Part shown: positions 50,617 to 64,000 of the stretch, piece by piece
Position numbering within the stretch: the stretch's first letter is position 1
Layout of the letters: each line of letters opens with the position of its first letter
From: Pseudomonas alliivorans
GTDB lineage: Bacteria; Pseudomonadota; Gammaproteobacteria; Pseudomonadales; Pseudomonadaceae
Assembly: GCF_017826695.1 (NCBI RefSeq)
Contig: NZ_JAFFZW010000003.1
Span: forward strand, 1 to 64,000
Direction: 5' to 3'
DNA length: 64,000 bases
Notes under the pieces: generated by a model
Database searches by the model: none
What the model saw: the letters and a program-made list of their open reading frames with translations, nothing else
Told to the model about the DNA's origin: nothing
Made by a program: the position numbers and the translations under genes

Positions 50617-52152
50617 GTGTCAGTGGAACTTTGGCAGCAGTGCGTGGAGCTTTTGCGCGATGAGCTGCCTGCCCAGCAATTCAACACCTGGATCCGTCCG
50701 CTACAGGTCGAAGCCGAAGGCGACGAGTTGCGTGTCTATGCGCCAAACCGCTTCGTGCTTGATTGGGTCAATGAGAAATACCTCAGCCGATTGCTTGAGC
50801 TCCTTGGCGAACACGGTCAGGGGATGGCGCCTGCGCTTTCCTTATTAATAGGAAGCAAACGCAGCTCTGCTCCTCGTGCAGCGCCCAACGCGCCGCTGGC
50901 TGCCGCTGCTTCGCATGCCTTGTCTGCCAGCTCCACCAACAGCGCTCAGGCACCTGCGCCGGTCCCCGCGCCGGTTGCCCAGGCTGCAGCGTCGCCCTCT
51001 CCTGTCCAGGAGATGCCGGTTCACAACGAGCCGTCGCGCGACAGTTTCGATCCCATGGCCGGTGCAAGTTCGCAACAGGCACCCGCCCGTGCCGAACAAC
51101 GCACCGTTCAGGTGGAAGGTGCGCTCAAGCACACCAGCTACCTGAACCGCACATTCACGTTTGAGAACTTCGTTGAAGGTAAATCCAACCAACTGGCGCG
51201 CGCAGCTGCCTGGCAGGTCGCGGATAACCCGAAGCACGGCTATAACCCGCTGTTTTTATATGGCGGTGTCGGCCTGGGTAAAACGCACTTGATGCATGCT
51301 GTGGGTAACCACTTGCTCAAGAAAAACCCCAATGCCAAGGTTGTCTACCTGCATTCGGAGCGTTTCGTAGCCGATATGGTCAAGGCGCTGCAGCTCAATG
51401 CGATCAACGAGTTCAAGCGTTTCTACCGCTCGGTCGATGCGCTGCTGATCGATGACATTCAATTCTTCGCCCGCAAGGAACGTTCGCAGGAAGAGTTTTT
51501 CCACACGTTCAATGCTCTCCTTGAAGGTGGACAGCAGGTCATCCTGACCAGCGACCGTTATCCGAAAGAGATCGAAGGCCTTGAAGAACGTCTCAAGTCG
51601 CGTTTCGGATGGGGTCTGACGGTAGCGGTCGAGCCACCCGAACTGGAAACCCGCGTCGCGATTCTCATGAAGAAGGCAGACCAGGCCAAGGTCGATCTGC
51701 CCCATGATGCGGCGTTCTTCATCGCGCAACGCATTCGCTCCAACGTCCGTGAACTCGAGGGCGCGCTCAAGCGAGTCATCGCGCACTCTCACTTCATGGG
51801 CCGTGACATCACGATCGAACTGATTCGTGAATCGCTGAAAGATCTGCTCGCTCTTCAAGACAAGCTGGTGAGTGTGGATAACATTCAGCGCACCGTTGCC
51901 GAGTATTACAAGATCAAGATCTCCGACCTGTTGTCCAAGCGTCGTTCCCGCTCCGTAGCCCGTCCAAGACAGGTTGCGATGGCGTTGTCCAAAGAGCTGA
52001 CCAACCACAGTCTGCCGGAAATCGGTGACGTGTTTGGCGGTCGCGACCACACGACTGTTCTGCACGCGTGCCGAAAGATCAACGAACTCAAGGAATCCGA
52101 TGCGGATATCCGCGAGGACTACAAGAACCTGCTGCGCACTCTGACTACGTGA
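50617..52152 (+). CDS. dnaA: Chromosomal replication initiator DnaA
   Basis: 511 residues, GTG start. Domain I (1-80), a long alanine/proline-rich linker (about 85-165), AAA+ domain with Walker A GGVGLGKT (216-223) and LLIDDIQFF, and domain IV with the signature [15 protein letters not shown]. Binds the boxes in the upstream gap; those near the start may autoregulate it. Confidence 0.98.
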   Translation: MSVELWQQCVELLRDELPAQQFNTWIRPLQVEAEGDELRVYAPNRFVLDWVNEKYLSRLLELLGEHGQGMAPALSLLIGSKRSSAPRAAPNAPLAAAASHALSASSTNSAQAPAPVPAPVAQAAASPSPVQEMPVHNEPSRDSFDPMAGASSQQAPARAEQRTVQVEGALKHTSYLNRTFTFENFVEGKSNQLARAAAWQVADNPKHGYNPLFLYGGVGLGKTHLMHAVGNHLLKKNPNAKVVYLHSERFVADMVKALQLNAINEFKRFYRSVDALLIDDIQFFARKERSQEEFFHTFNALLEGGQQVILTSDRYPKEIEGLEERLKSRFGWGLTVAVEPPELETRVAILMKKADQAKVDLPHDAAFFIAQRIRSNVRELEGALKRVIAHSHFMGRDITIELIRESLKDLLALQDKLVSVDNIQRTVAEYYKIKISDLLSKRRSRSVARPRQVAMALSKELTNHSLPEIGDVFGGRDHTTVLHACRKINELKESDADIREDYKNLLRTLTT

Positions 52153-52190
52153 TGACGCCAGTGCAGCTTATTAAGGCAAGGGACTAGACC

Positions 52191-53294
52191 ATGCATTTCA
52201 CCATTCAACGCGAAGCCCTGTTGAAACCCCTGCAATTGGTGGCCGGCGTGGTTGAACGCCGTCAGACCTTGCCGGTGCTATCCAACGTCTTGATGGTCGT
52301 CGAAGGCCAGCAACTGTCGCTGACCGGTACCGACCTTGAAGTCGAACTGGTTGGACGCGTGCAGTTGGAAGAGCCAGCCGAACCTGGGGAAATCACTGTC
52401 CCTGCGCGCAAGCTGATGGACATCTGCAAAAGCTTGCCCAACGATGCCCTCATCGACATCAAGGTCGATGACGCCAAGTTGGTGGTAAAAGCCGGTCGTA
52501 GCCGTTTTACGTTGTCCACGTTGCCTGCCAACGACTTCCCTACCGTGGAAGAAGGTCCGGGCTCGCTGACGTTCCAGCTGGGTCAAAGCAAGCTGCGCCG
52601 TTTGATCGAGCGCACCAGCTTCGCCATGGCTCAGCAGGACGTGCGCTATTACCTCAACGGCATGTTGCTTGAGGTGAGCGCAGGTGTACTGCGCGCTGTG
52701 GCCACCGATGGCCACCGCCTTGCAATGTGTTCCATGACTGCCGACATCGAACACGCTGATCGCCATCAGGTCATCGTGCCGCGCAAAGGCATTCTGGAAA
52801 TGGCGCGTCTGCTGACAGAGCAGGATGGCATTGTCAGCATCGTACTGGGTCAACACCATATCCGCGCAACCACAGGCGAGTTCACCTTCACCTCGAAGCT
52901 GGTCGACGGCAAGTTCCCGGACTATGAGCGCGTGCTGCCAAAAGGTGGTGACAAGTTGGTATTGGGTGATCGTCAGGCCTTGCGTGAAGCGTTCAGCCGT
53001 ACTGCGATTCTGTCCAACGAAAAATACCGCGGCATTCGTCTGCAGCTGGCCAGTGGTCAGCTCAAGATTCAGGCCAACAACCCTGAGCAGGAAGAGGCGG
53101 AAGAAGAAATCGGCGTTGAGTACAACGGCGACTCGCTGGAAATCGGTTTCAACGTCAGCTACCTGCTCGACGTTCTGGGCGTGATGACCACTGAACAAGT
53201 GCGTTTGATTCTGTCTGACTCCAACAGCAGTGCGCTGGTGCAGGAATCAGACAACGATGACTCGGCGTACGTTGTCATGCCGATGCGCCTGTAA
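52191..53294 (+). CDS. dnaN: DNA polymerase III beta subunit (sliding clamp)
   Basis: 367 residues. MHFTIQREALLKPLQLVAGVVERR start, three clamp domains, and the C-terminal YVVMPMRL end typical of DnaN. Second gene of the dnaA-dnaN-recF-gyrB operon. Confidence 0.98.
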   Translation: MHFTIQREALLKPLQLVAGVVERRQTLPVLSNVLMVVEGQQLSLTGTDLEVELVGRVQLEEPAEPGEITVPARKLMDICKSLPNDALIDIKVDDAKLVVKAGRSRFTLSTLPANDFPTVEEGPGSLTFQLGQSKLRRLIERTSFAMAQQDVRYYLNGMLLEVSAGVLRAVATDGHRLAMCSMTADIEHADRHQVIVPRKGILEMARLLTEQDGIVSIVLGQHHIRATTGEFTFTSKLVDGKFPDYERVLPKGGDKLVLGDRQALREAFSRTAILSNEKYRGIRLQLASGQLKIQANNPEQEEAEEEIGVEYNGDSLEIGFNVSYLLDVLGVMTTEQVRLILSDSNSSALVQESDNDDSAYVVMPMRL

Positions 53295-53315
53295 CTCATG
53301 TACAGCGCAACCTAG

Positions 53316-56841
<3,526 letters not shown>

Positions 56842-56864
56842 TCCAGAACGCATGTTTCACCCTC

Positions 56865-56889
56865 AACCCCGGCGAAAGCCGGGGTTTTT
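56865..56889 (+). terminator. gyrB terminator
   Basis: AACCCCGGC GAAA GCCGGGG TTTTT, a strong GC stem with tetraloop and T-run just after the gyrB stop codon. Confidence 0.9.
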
Positions 56890-56943
56890 GTTTGCATGCG
56901 TTCTGGAATTGTTACCGGATTACAGGATCAGGCAAGAGACACG

Positions 56944-57480
56944 TCAACTCTCGCAAAACCGAATCCGGTTCCCGAATGGGTCATAAACCTCAAGCACTTT
57001 CCCCCACCCCTGCTCCACGATATCGGGACGTCCATACCCATAACGCTTGGCCTGTAATTCATCGCGAAGCATTTCGATGTTCTGAGTGGGAATAAATACT
57101 GTCGATCCAGGGCTGCTATCGCCGTGATGCTCTGAGAGGTGGATCCGCAAACCGTCCCTGATGATGCCCAGATACAACGGCAGATCCGCTTCAAAGCGGT
57201 GCTCGAACTCCACGCTGAAGGCCAGGAAGTCCAGGTAAAACTCGCGGGCCTTGGCTTCGTCGAACATCCGAAGTATCGGTATAGGGCTTTTGAAGGTAGT
57301 GGCGGTGGGCTGAGGTGTTTCTCGTGGCAGCAGGGCTGAGGCCGTGTTCCAGTCCTTGTAGCCGAGTTGCCGGGAAACCAGCTCCAGCGCTTCGGAGTGG
57401 GACACGTTGTGATCACGTGCTGCCAACGCTGCACGCAGCGTCTTGGCCAGCAGTTTGGCGTTCTCGATGGATAACATCAT
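56944..57480 (-). CDS. Glyoxalase/bleomycin-resistance superfamily protein
   Basis: 178 residues from the ATG at 57480 with GGGAG upstream; the much longer frame to 57699 has no similarity. N-terminal helical module (SIENAKLLAKTLRAALAARDHNVSHSEALELVSRQLGYKDWNTASA) precedes a vicinal-oxygen-chelate fold (PILRMFDEAKAREFYLDFLAF...YEVYDPFGNRIRF-like). Substrate unknown. Confidence 0.85.
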   Translation of the reverse strand: MMLSIENAKLLAKTLRAALAARDHNVSHSEALELVSRQLGYKDWNTASALLPRETPQPTATTFKSPIPILRMFDEAKAREFYLDFLAFSVEFEHRFEADLPLYLGIIRDGLRIHLSEHHGDSSPGSTVFIPTQNIEMLRDELQAKRYGYGRPDIVEQGWGKVLEVYDPFGNRIRFCES

Positions 57481-57711
57481 TTCTCCCTGAGTCGAAGCAT
57501 GCTGGTGCCCGCGTTGCCAAGCCTCGACCGGTCGATAACGATGCAGTTGAGTTAGGAGTCGCAATGCTTTCACCTTCCTTGCGGAGCGAGCGGCGGGCAG
57601 CATCGGCCTGAGCTGGATAGTACACAGGCAACATTCGAAGCGAAAGTCGGCAACTGTATGCAGAAACTCGGGGTGTCTGGTTTCTATGAAAATCGTCATT
57701 TGAAATGCAAT

Positions 57712-57743
57712 AAAAAACCGACCTCAAACGGGTCGGTTTTTTT
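57712..57743. terminator. Bidirectional-type terminator hairpin
   Basis: AAAAAACCGACC, loop TCAAAC, GGGTCGGTTTTTTT. Located between the glyoxalase-like gene and plsC. Confidence 0.8.
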
Positions 57744-57867
57744 GTATCACCAAAACTTATGCACGTTTTTGGCTTGTTAATGGCTTTAAGAAATAAATAA
57801 AGCTATCAATAGGTTACGTACGTTTTTCAGCGCTTATCGAAAAAGCGTACACAGGTTATCCACAAAA
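57744..57867. other. AT-rich segment with a perfect DnaA box
   Basis: A/T-rich sequence (57766-57830) with TTATGCACG and a perfect TTATCCACA at 57856-57864. No gene. Possible DnaA titration or minor site; inference only. Confidence 0.4.
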
Positions 57868-58638
57868 TCAGGCCGGGACTTTTTCGCCGCTCGCTACCGG
57901 TGCAGCCGGCGAGCCCAGTGCACGCTGAGTGTCCTCGTTCCACGTCTGAACGCGCTCATTCAGTGCGGCGATGGCACGGGGTCCTGTGCCTTCGGCGTAC
58001 ATCGGTTCGCCGATCACGACCTGAATCGTGCCGGGCTTTTTCGCCCAGCCGTCTCTCGGCCAGTACTTGCCTGCGTTATGGGCTATCGGCAGCACCGGCA
58101 GATCGGCGTTGACCGCCAGGGCCGTACCGCCGCGGGAAAACTTACCCACCTGGCCATACGGCACTCGGGTGCCTTCCGGGAAGATCAAAACCCAGATTCC
58201 ATCCTTGAGCAGTTCGTCGCCCTTTTTGGCGATCGCCTTGAGCGCAGCCTTGGGGTTATCACGATCAATCGCGATAGGACGAAGCATGGCCATGGCCCAG
58301 CCAAAGAACGGGACGTAGAGCAGCTCGCGCTTGAGCACCTGGCTCATTGGCTCGAAGTACGCCGACAGGAAGAAGGTTTCCCACGTGCTCTGATGGTTGG
58401 AGATGATCACGCAAGGTGTCTTCGGAACGTTCTCGGCGCCGGTGACTTCGACCTTGATGTCGAGGAACACACGGGTCAGCCAAATGGCGCAGCGGCACCA
58501 GTAGACGTTGATGAATCGATAACGAGCCTTGAATGGCATGAATGGCGCGATGAAAAAGCTCAACGTGCACCACAGCAGCGAGCTGGTGCCCAGCAACAGG
58601 TAGAAGAAGAAAGTCCTGATTGCCTGCATGATCGACAT
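57868..58638 (-). CDS. 1-acyl-sn-glycerol-3-phosphate acyltransferase (PlsC-like)
   Basis: 256 residues. N-terminal membrane helix, acyltransferase motif NHQSTWE near 78-84 (HX4D/E type), block FPEGTRVPYGQ and ALAVNADLPVLPIAHNAG. Makes phosphatidic acid or a related lipid at the inner membrane. Follows gmhB by 54 bp. Confidence 0.9.
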   Translation of the reverse strand: MSIMQAIRTFFFYLLLGTSSLLWCTLSFFIAPFMPFKARYRFINVYWCRCAIWLTRVFLDIKVEVTGAENVPKTPCVIISNHQSTWETFFLSAYFEPMSQVLKRELLYVPFFGWAMAMLRPIAIDRDNPKAALKAIAKKGDELLKDGIWVLIFPEGTRVPYGQVGKFSRGGTALAVNADLPVLPIAHNAGKYWPRDGWAKKPGTIQVVIGEPMYAEGTGPRAIAALNERVQTWNEDTQRALGSPAAPVASGEKVPA

Positions 58639-58692
58639 AGTTACGTTTACCGTACGGGCAGGTGCCCGCTCCTTGAGCGCTTCAAGCCGAAC

Positions 58693-59250
58693 TTAGGGAG
58701 TATTCAGCGAAACACTAGTGTGGATAAGCTCTGCGGCAACCGCCGCCAGATCGTCAAAAACAAGGGTGCCGGTCGGCACGTCGCCAGCCAGGGTCTTCTG
58801 ACCTTTGCCGGTCTTTACCAGAACAGGCTGACAATCGACGGCCAAAGCCGCCTGCAGGTCACCTTTGCTGTCGCCCACAAACCATAGACCCTTCAGGTCG
58901 ACTGCGTAATGTCGGGCGATGGTCTGCAACATGCCGGGCCGGGGCTTGCGGCAGTCGCAGCCTTCGTCTGGCCCATGCGGGCAGTAGACGATCAAACCAA
59001 CCTCGCCACCCTGCTCTGTCACAAGCTCGCGCAGTCGCGCGTGCATGGCGTCCAGAGTGGCCAGATCGTAATAACCTCTGGCAATGCCGGACTGGTTGGT
59101 GGCGATGGCCACCGTCCAGCCGGCCTTGCTCAGCGCTGCGATCGCCTGGATCGAGCCGGGAATGGGAGTCCACTCCTCCACCGACTTTATGTAAGCGTCG
59201 GAGTCATGGTTGATCACTCCGTCCCGATCCAGTATCAGCAGTTTCAACAT
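58693..59250 (-). CDS. gmhB: D-glycero-beta-D-manno-heptose 1,7-bisphosphate 7-phosphatase
   Basis: 185 residues from the ATG at 59250 with AAGGGGTCG upstream. HAD motif LDRDGVINHDSDAYI (7-21) and the zinc-binding CPHGPDEGCDCRKPRPGM typical of GmhB. Step in LPS heptose synthesis. Confidence 0.94.
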   Translation of the reverse strand: MLKLLILDRDGVINHDSDAYIKSVEEWTPIPGSIQAIAALSKAGWTVAIATNQSGIARGYYDLATLDAMHARLRELVTEQGGEVGLIVYCPHGPDEGCDCRKPRPGMLQTIARHYAVDLKGLWFVGDSKGDLQAALAVDCQPVLVKTGKGQKTLAGDVPTGTLVFDDLAAVAAELIHTSVSLNTP

Positions 59251-59260
59251 CGACCCCTTG

Positions 59261-61315
59261 TCAGCCCAGCAGCGAGATATCGGCAACGCCGAGGAACAGG
59301 CCACGCAGGCGGGCCAGCAGTGCATAGCGGTTGGCACGCACGTTGGCATCTTCGGCGTTGACCATCACCGCTTCGAAGAACGCATCGACCGGCTCACGCA
59401 GACTGGCCAGACGCGCCAGCGATTCGCTGTACTGGCGCTCGGCGGCCATGGGCTGTACAGCGTGGTCGGCTTGCTGGATCGCGGAGTACAGCGAGAACTC
59501 GTTGGCGTTGTCGAAGTACTTGGGCTCGACGGTTTGGGCAATGTTGCCCTCGGCCTTGCTCAGCAGGTTCGATACGCGCTTGTTCACCGCTGCCAGTGCG
59601 GCTGCCTGTGGCAGCTTGCGGAATGCCTGAACGGCCTGCACACGCTGATCGAAGTCCAGCGCAGAACCTGGCTGCAGCGCACGGACCGACAGGTACACGG
59701 CTACTTCGACACCTTCGTCTTCGTAACGCGCACGCAGACGGTCGAAGATGAACTCCAGCACCTGCTCTGGCAGACCGGCCGGCTTGACCTTGGCACCGAA
59801 CTGAGTGACTGCGAATTTCACCGTTTCGATCAGGTCCAGGTCCAGCTTCTTCTCGATCAGAATGCGCAGGATACCCAGCGCTGCGCGACGCAGTGCATAG
59901 GGGTCCTTGCTGCCGGTGGGCAGCATGCCGATACCGAAGATGCCCACCAGTGTGTCGAGCTTGTCTGCGATGGCAACCGCCGCACCGGTCAGGGTGGTCG
60001 GCAGTTCAGCACCTGCGCCACGAGGCATGTACTGCTCGTTCAGCGCCAGAGCTACATCTTCGGCTTCGCCGTCGGCCTTGGCGTAGTAGTAGCCTGCCAC
60101 GCCCTGCATCTCGGGGAACTCGCCAACCATCTCGGTCGACAGGTCGCACTTGGACAGCAGGCCCGCACGCGCTGCGCGCTGAGCGTCGCCGCCGATGCGT
60201 GGCGCGATGTAGGCGGCCAGTTTCGAAACGCGCTCGGCCTTGTCGTAGACACTGCCCAGCTGAGCCTGGAACACAACGTTCTTCAGGCGCTCGTTGAAGG
60301 TCTCCAGCTTCTGCTTCTTATCCTGCTTGAAGAAGAACTCAGCGTCGGTCAGGCGTGGGCGAACCACCTTCTCGTTACCGGCGATGATCTGCGCCGGGTC
60401 CTTGCTTTCGATGTTTGCGACCGTGATGAAACGTGGCAACAGCTTGCCGTCGGCATCCAGCAGGCAGAAATACTTCTGGTTGTCCTGCATGGTGGTGATC
60501 AGCGCTTCCTGAGGCACCTCGAGGAAACGTTCCTCGAACGAGCACACCAGCGGCACTGGCCATTCGACCAGACCGGTGACTTCGTCCAGCAGGCTTGGCG
60601 GCACGATGGCGGTGCCTTCCTGTTGGGTGGCCAGCTCTTCGACGCGCTTGCTGATGATCTGGCGACGCTCGTTGAAGTCAGCCAGTACGTTGGCGGCACG
60701 CAGGTCGCTCAGGTAGCCGGCAGGCGAGGAGATACGCACATCTTCCGGATGGTGGAAGCGGTGACCACGGGAATGACGGCCCGAGGTCTGAGCCAGGATT
60801 GTGCAATCGACAACCTGATCGCCGAACAGCATCACCAGCCACTGGGTCGGGCGCACGAACTCTTCCTTGCGAGCACCCCAGCGCATGCGCTTGGCAATCG
60901 GCAGGTCGTTCAGCGAGTCTTCGACGATGGTAGGCAGCAGCGACACGGTCGGCTTGCCGACGATGTTCTGGCTGTAACGCAGCTTCGGGCCGCTCTGATC
61001 GATTTCGCTCAGGTCAACGCCGCACTTCTTGGCGAAGCCCAGGGCGGCCTGAGTCGGATTGCCGTCGGCATCGAACGCGGCCTGACGTGGCGGGCCATCC
61101 AGATTGACGGCACGATCCGGTTGCTGCGTGGACAGCTCGGTGATCAGCACCGCCAGACGACGCGGTGCGGCGTAGACCTGTTTGGCGCTGTAAGTCAGGC
61201 CGGCGCTCTGCAGGCCCTTCTCGATACCGGCCAGAAACGCGTCGGCCAGTGAACTCAGGGTCTTGGGTGGCAGCTCTTCGGTGCCCAGTTCGACCAGAAA
61301 ATCTTGAGCACTCAT
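59261..61315 (-). CDS. glyS: Glycyl-tRNA synthetase beta subunit
   Basis: 684 residues. Begins [22 protein letters not shown]-like and anticodon-binding regions of the bacterial alpha2beta2 enzyme. Its start overlaps the glyQ stop by 4 nt. Confidence 0.97.
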   Translation of the reverse strand: MSAQDFLVELGTEELPPKTLSSLADAFLAGIEKGLQSAGLTYSAKQVYAAPRRLAVLITELSTQQPDRAVNLDGPPRQAAFDADGNPTQAALGFAKKCGVDLSEIDQSGPKLRYSQNIVGKPTVSLLPTIVEDSLNDLPIAKRMRWGARKEEFVRPTQWLVMLFGDQVVDCTILAQTSGRHSRGHRFHHPEDVRISSPAGYLSDLRAANVLADFNERRQIISKRVEELATQQEGTAIVPPSLLDEVTGLVEWPVPLVCSFEERFLEVPQEALITTMQDNQKYFCLLDADGKLLPRFITVANIESKDPAQIIAGNEKVVRPRLTDAEFFFKQDKKQKLETFNERLKNVVFQAQLGSVYDKAERVSKLAAYIAPRIGGDAQRAARAGLLSKCDLSTEMVGEFPEMQGVAGYYYAKADGEAEDVALALNEQYMPRGAGAELPTTLTGAAVAIADKLDTLVGIFGIGMLPTGSKDPYALRRAALGILRILIEKKLDLDLIETVKFAVTQFGAKVKPAGLPEQVLEFIFDRLRARYEDEGVEVAVYLSVRALQPGSALDFDQRVQAVQAFRKLPQAAALAAVNKRVSNLLSKAEGNIAQTVEPKYFDNANEFSLYSAIQQADHAVQPMAAERQYSESLARLASLREPVDAFFEAVMVNAEDANVRANRYALLARLRGLFLGVADISLLG

Positions 61316-62259
61316 TGTGCAGCCTCCAGCTTAGCCAACACTTCGTCGCGCAGATCGGGTGGCGCCATCGGGAAACCGAGTCTGGCGCGAGCTTGCAGAT
61401 AAGCCTGAGCCACCGAGCGAGCCAGTGTGCGCACGCGCAGAATGTATTGCTGACGCGCGGTCACGGAGATGGCGCGACGGGCATCCAGCAGGTTGAAGGT
61501 GTGCGAGGCCTTGAGGACCATTTCGTAACCTGGCAACGGCAGCTCGAGTTCGATCAGGCGGGCCGCTTCGCTTTCGTAGAAATCGAACAGCTCGAACAGT
61601 TTGTCGACGTTGGCGTGCTCGAAGTTATAGGTCGATTGCTCCACCTCGTTCTGATGGAACACATCGCCGTAAGTCACTTTGCCGAACGGACCGTCGGCCC
61701 AGACTAGGTCGTAGACCGAGTCCACGCCCTGCTGGTACATGGCCAGACGCTCCAGGCCGTAGGTGATTTCGCCGGTGACCGGATAGCATTCCAGCCCGCC
61801 GACCTGCTGGAAGTAGGTGAACTGCGACACTTCCATGCCGTTGAGCCAGATTTCCCAGCCCAGACCCCAGGCGCCCAGCGTCGGCGATTCCCAGTTGTCT
61901 TCGACGAAGCGCACGTCGTGCACCAGCGGATCGAGGCCGATGTGCTTGAGCGAGCCCAGGTACAGTTCCTGAAAGTTGTCCGGGTTCGGCTTCAGGATCA
62001 CCTGAAACTGATAGTAGTGCTGCAGGCGGTTGGGGTTCTCGCCATAGCGGCCATCTGTAGGACGACGGCTTGGCTGTACGTAGGCGGCGTTCCAGGTTTC
62101 CGGGCCTACGGCGCGCAGAAACGTGGCGGTGTGGAAAGTGCCGGCGCCTACTTCCATATCGTAGGGCTGAAGTACCACACAACCTTGTTCTGCCCAGTAT
62201 TGCTGGAGGGCGAGGATCAAGTCTTGGAAGGTACGCACGGCTGGCGTAGGCTGGCTCAC
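61312..62259 (-). CDS. glyQ: Glycyl-tRNA synthetase alpha subunit
   Basis: 315 residues from the GTG at 62259 ([16 protein letters not shown]) with AGGTGAAATTT upstream; the frame extension to 62361 is not supported. Class II aminoacyl-tRNA synthetase motifs ([41 protein letters not shown]). Confidence 0.96.
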   Translation of the reverse strand: MSQPTPAVRTFQDLILALQQYWAEQGCVVLQPYDMEVGAGTFHTATFLRAVGPETWNAAYVQPSRRPTDGRYGENPNRLQHYYQFQVILKPNPDNFQELYLGSLKHIGLDPLVHDVRFVEDNWESPTLGAWGLGWEIWLNGMEVSQFTYFQQVGGLECYPVTGEITYGLERLAMYQQGVDSVYDLVWADGPFGKVTYGDVFHQNEVEQSTYNFEHANVDKLFELFDFYESEAARLIELELPLPGYEMVLKASHTFNLLDARRAISVTARQQYILRVRTLARSVAQAYLQARARLGFPMAPPDLRDEVLAKLEAAQ

Positions 62260-62338
62260 AAATTTCACCTGTGCTGGGCTGCGATTCAAAGAGCGGGAGT
62301 ATACCCGATTCGGCTGCACGTCCACCCTTGGGAGCCCT

Positions 62339-62890
62339 ATGACACGCTGCTTTTGGTGCAACGAAGACCCCCTTTACATCGCTTATCACGATCAGGAGTG
62401 GGGCGTGCCGCTGCGCGACGCGCAGAAGCTCTTCGAGTTGCTTTTGCTCGAAGGGTTCCAGGCCGGCCTTTCCTGGATCACGATTCTCAAACGACGCGCC
62501 CGATATCGAGAGGTGCTGTTCGGTTTCGATGCCGAGCGTCTGGCGCAACTGACCGATGCTGAGATCGATGCGCTGATGCTCGATCCAACCATCATCCGCA
62601 ACCGGCTCAAGCTCAGGGCCGTGCGCACCAACGCCAGGGCCTGGCTGGCGCTGAAGGAACCGGTGGATCTGCTCTGGTCGTTTGTCGGTGGTCAGCCGAA
62701 GGTCAACCATTTCAAGGATCGCAGCGAAGTGCCTGCCATCACCGCTGAAGCCGAAGCGATGAGCAAGGCACTGAAGAAAGCCGGCTTCACGTTCGTCGGT
62801 CCGACCATCTGTTATGCCTACATGCAGGCCAGCGGAATGGTCATGGACCACACCGTTGACTGTGATCGGTACGCGATCCTGAGCCGCTGA
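62339..62890 (+). CDS. tag: DNA-3-methyladenine glycosylase I
   Basis: 183 residues. Zinc-binding [22 protein letters not shown] and HTVDCDRY termini, with the helix-hairpin-helix core. Removes 3-methyladenine from DNA. Divergent from glyQ. Confidence 0.96.
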   Translation: MTRCFWCNEDPLYIAYHDQEWGVPLRDAQKLFELLLLEGFQAGLSWITILKRRARYREVLFGFDAERLAQLTDAEIDALMLDPTIIRNRLKLRAVRTNARAWLALKEPVDLLWSFVGGQPKVNHFKDRSEVPAITAEAEAMSKALKKAGFTFVGPTICYAYMQASGMVMDHTVDCDRYAILSR

Positions 62891-62927
62891 CGGTACAATG
62901 CCTGCCTCAAGAATCCGGGAGTGATCT

Positions 62928-63815
62928 GTGGAAAAGTTCAAAGGCGCCATGATGGTCGGGGCGTTACGCCTGTTTGCCCTCCTGCCCTGGCGTGCCGTGC
63001 AGTGGGTCGGCACCGCCATCGGCTGGCTGATGTGGAAACTTCCCAACCGTTCGCGCGAAGTGGCGCGGATCAATCTGTCCAAGTGTTTCCCCGAGCTGAG
63101 CGAGCCCGAGCTTGAAAAGCTGGTGGGCAGAAGCCTCATGGACATTGGCAAGACGTTGACCGAAAGCGCTTGTGCATGGATCTGGCCTGCACAGAAATCG
63201 ATCAATCTGGTGCGTGAAGTCGAAGGGCTCGACGTGCTCAAGGATGCGCTGGCGTCCGGCAAGGGCGTGGTCGGTATCACCAGCCACCTGGGCAACTGGG
63301 AAGTGCTCAACCATTTCTATTGCAGCCAGTGCAAGCCGATCATTTTCTACCGTCCGCCGAAGTTGAAGGCCGTGGATGACCTGCTGCGCAAGCAACGGGT
63401 ACAACTGGGCAACCGCGTAGCAGCGTCTACCAAGGAAGGCATCCTCAGCGTCATCAAGGAAGTCCGCAAAGGCGGTTCGGTGGGCATTCCCGCAGACCCT
63501 GAGCCGGCGGAATCCGCCGGCATCTTTGTGCCCTTCTGCGGCACCATGGCACTGACCAGCAAGTTCGTGCCCAACATGCTGGCAGGCGGCAAGGCAGTCG
63601 GCGTCTTCCTGCACGCCATGCGCCTGCCGGACGGTTCGGGTTACAAGGTTGTACTGGAAGCGGCCCCTGAAGCGATGTACAGCACTGACACCGAAACCTC
63701 GGCAGCGGCGATGAGCAAAGTGGTCGAGAAGTATGTACGCGCTTACCCGAGCCAGTACATGTGGACCATGAAGCGCTTCAAGAAGCGTCCTGAGGGTGAG
63801 AAGCGCTGGTACTGA
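62928..63815 (+). CDS. Lipid A biosynthesis acyltransferase (LpxL/HtrB-like)
   Basis: 295 residues, GTG start. N-terminal membrane helix, catalytic HX4E in SHLGNWE near 121-127, and the lysophospholipid acyltransferase folds (IPADPEPAESAGIFVPFCG). Late acylation of lipid A. LpxL versus another paralogue cannot be separated here. Confidence 0.88.
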   Translation: MEKFKGAMMVGALRLFALLPWRAVQWVGTAIGWLMWKLPNRSREVARINLSKCFPELSEPELEKLVGRSLMDIGKTLTESACAWIWPAQKSINLVREVEGLDVLKDALASGKGVVGITSHLGNWEVLNHFYCSQCKPIIFYRPPKLKAVDDLLRKQRVQLGNRVAASTKEGILSVIKEVRKGGSVGIPADPEPAESAGIFVPFCGTMALTSKFVPNMLAGGKAVGVFLHAMRLPDGSGYKVVLEAAPEAMYSTDTETSAAAMSKVVEKYVRAYPSQYMWTMKRFKKRPEGEKRWY

Positions 63816-63852
63816 TCTGGCGCTTCAACCTCGCAGACTTGCGGGATCAGAC

Positions 63853-63879
63853 CTGTCGGGACGCGTAGCGTCCCGACAG
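63853..63879. terminator. Perfect 12-bp inverted repeat between convergent genes
   Basis: CTGTCGGGACGC GTA GCGTCCCGACAG lies between the acyltransferase and trkA 3' ends. No T-run, so it may be a terminator or a REP-like unit. Confidence 0.55.
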
Positions 63880-63904
63880 CATGTGCAGCGAACTATCGGC
63901 CTGT

Positions 63905-64000
63905 TCAGAAAAAGCTCAAACCCACCTGGAACAGCCGCTCTACGTCGCGGATGTACTTTTTATCCACAAGGAACATGATCACCTGATCGCCGGATTCGAT
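63905..64000 (-). CDS. trkA: Trk potassium uptake protein TrkA (3' end)
   Basis: Partial; only the last 31 codons are present. Minus strand reads [20 protein letters not shown], then [11 protein letters not shown] and the stop at 63905-63907, the conserved TrkA C-terminus (RCK_C domain). The gene continues beyond the window. Confidence 0.85.
   Translation of the reverse strand: MESGDQVIMFLVDKKYIRDVERLFQVGLSFF

Noticed and set aside
59210..61252. 680-codon frame opposite glyS
   Set aside because: Antisense shadow of glyS; composition typical of reverse-complement GC-rich coding sequence.
61625..63310. 561-codon minus-strand frame across tag and glyQ
   Set aside because: It crosses well-defined genes in another frame and lacks any domain.

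Overview
The window is a piece of a Pseudomonas chromosome, most likely from the P. syringae group, centred on the replication origin. The right-hand 34 kb (29.7-64 kb) carries the classical origin-proximal order: glmS, a DeoR-type regulator, glmU, the F1Fo ATP synthase operon, parB-parA, rsmG, mnmG, mnmE, yidC-yidD-rnpA-rpmH, then dnaA-dnaN-recF-gyrB in the opposite direction, followed by plsC, gmhB, glyS-glyQ, tag, an lpxL-like acyltransferase and the 3' end of trkA. The rpmH-dnaA gap (50.0-50.6 kb) holds perfect DnaA boxes beside an AT-rich tract and is the best oriC candidate. The mnmG-mnmE gap has a looser cluster of near-boxes. Species placement rests on gene order, protein similarity as I recall it, and a fluoride riboswitch very like the well-studied P. 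syringae aptamer. No search was run.

The left 29 kb is an accessory island that I read as one Tn7-like transposon inserted at attTn7 just downstream of glmS. Its right terminus lies 20 bp past the glmS stop codon (about 29663), with two closely spaced TnsB-type repeats. The left terminus is at about 454, with three widely spaced copies of the same repeat. The transposition module (21.3-29.6 kb) is tnsA-tnsB-tnsC, a divergent tnsD/tniQ, a small DUF2384 protein, and a second tniQ right at the glmS-side end. No tnsE and no CRISPR array were seen.

The cargo, from left to right, is: (1) a defence-like block (0.9-7.3 kb) with a Gabija-type pair (OLD-family ATPase/TOPRIM nuclease gajA and UvrD-like helicase gajB), followed by a 1050-residue fusion of a sensor-like N-terminus, a P-loop ATPase and a C-terminal phosphoribosyltransferase-like domain; (2) a scar (7.5-8.05 kb) holding a degenerate second gajB 3' end between two diverged copies of another gene's 3' end; (3) a fluoride-resistance island (8.15-14.9 kb) with two fluoride riboswitches, one before crcB and a DUF190 gene, the other before clcF, a DUF190-like gene, a second DUF190 gene, two small membrane proteins, enolase, inorganic pyrophosphatase and a uracil-DNA-glycosylase-like protein; (4) a TDT-family transporter with a divergent LysR regulator, a periplasmic YVTN beta-propeller protein and a small secreted repeat protein (14.9-18.9 kb); (5) insertion-sequence debris (19.0-19.9 kb); (6) a BPSL0761-type small protein translationally coupled to a sirtuin (20.2-21.2 kb).

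The fluoride island has a clear logic. The riboswitches sense F-, CrcB and ClcF remove it, and extra copies of enolase and pyrophosphatase, both fluoride-inhibited enzymes, probably restore metabolic capacity. The least described elements are the ATPase-phosphoribosyltransferase protein beside Gabija, the two-TniQ plus DUF2384 arrangement of the transposon, and the accessory proteins of the fluoride operon.
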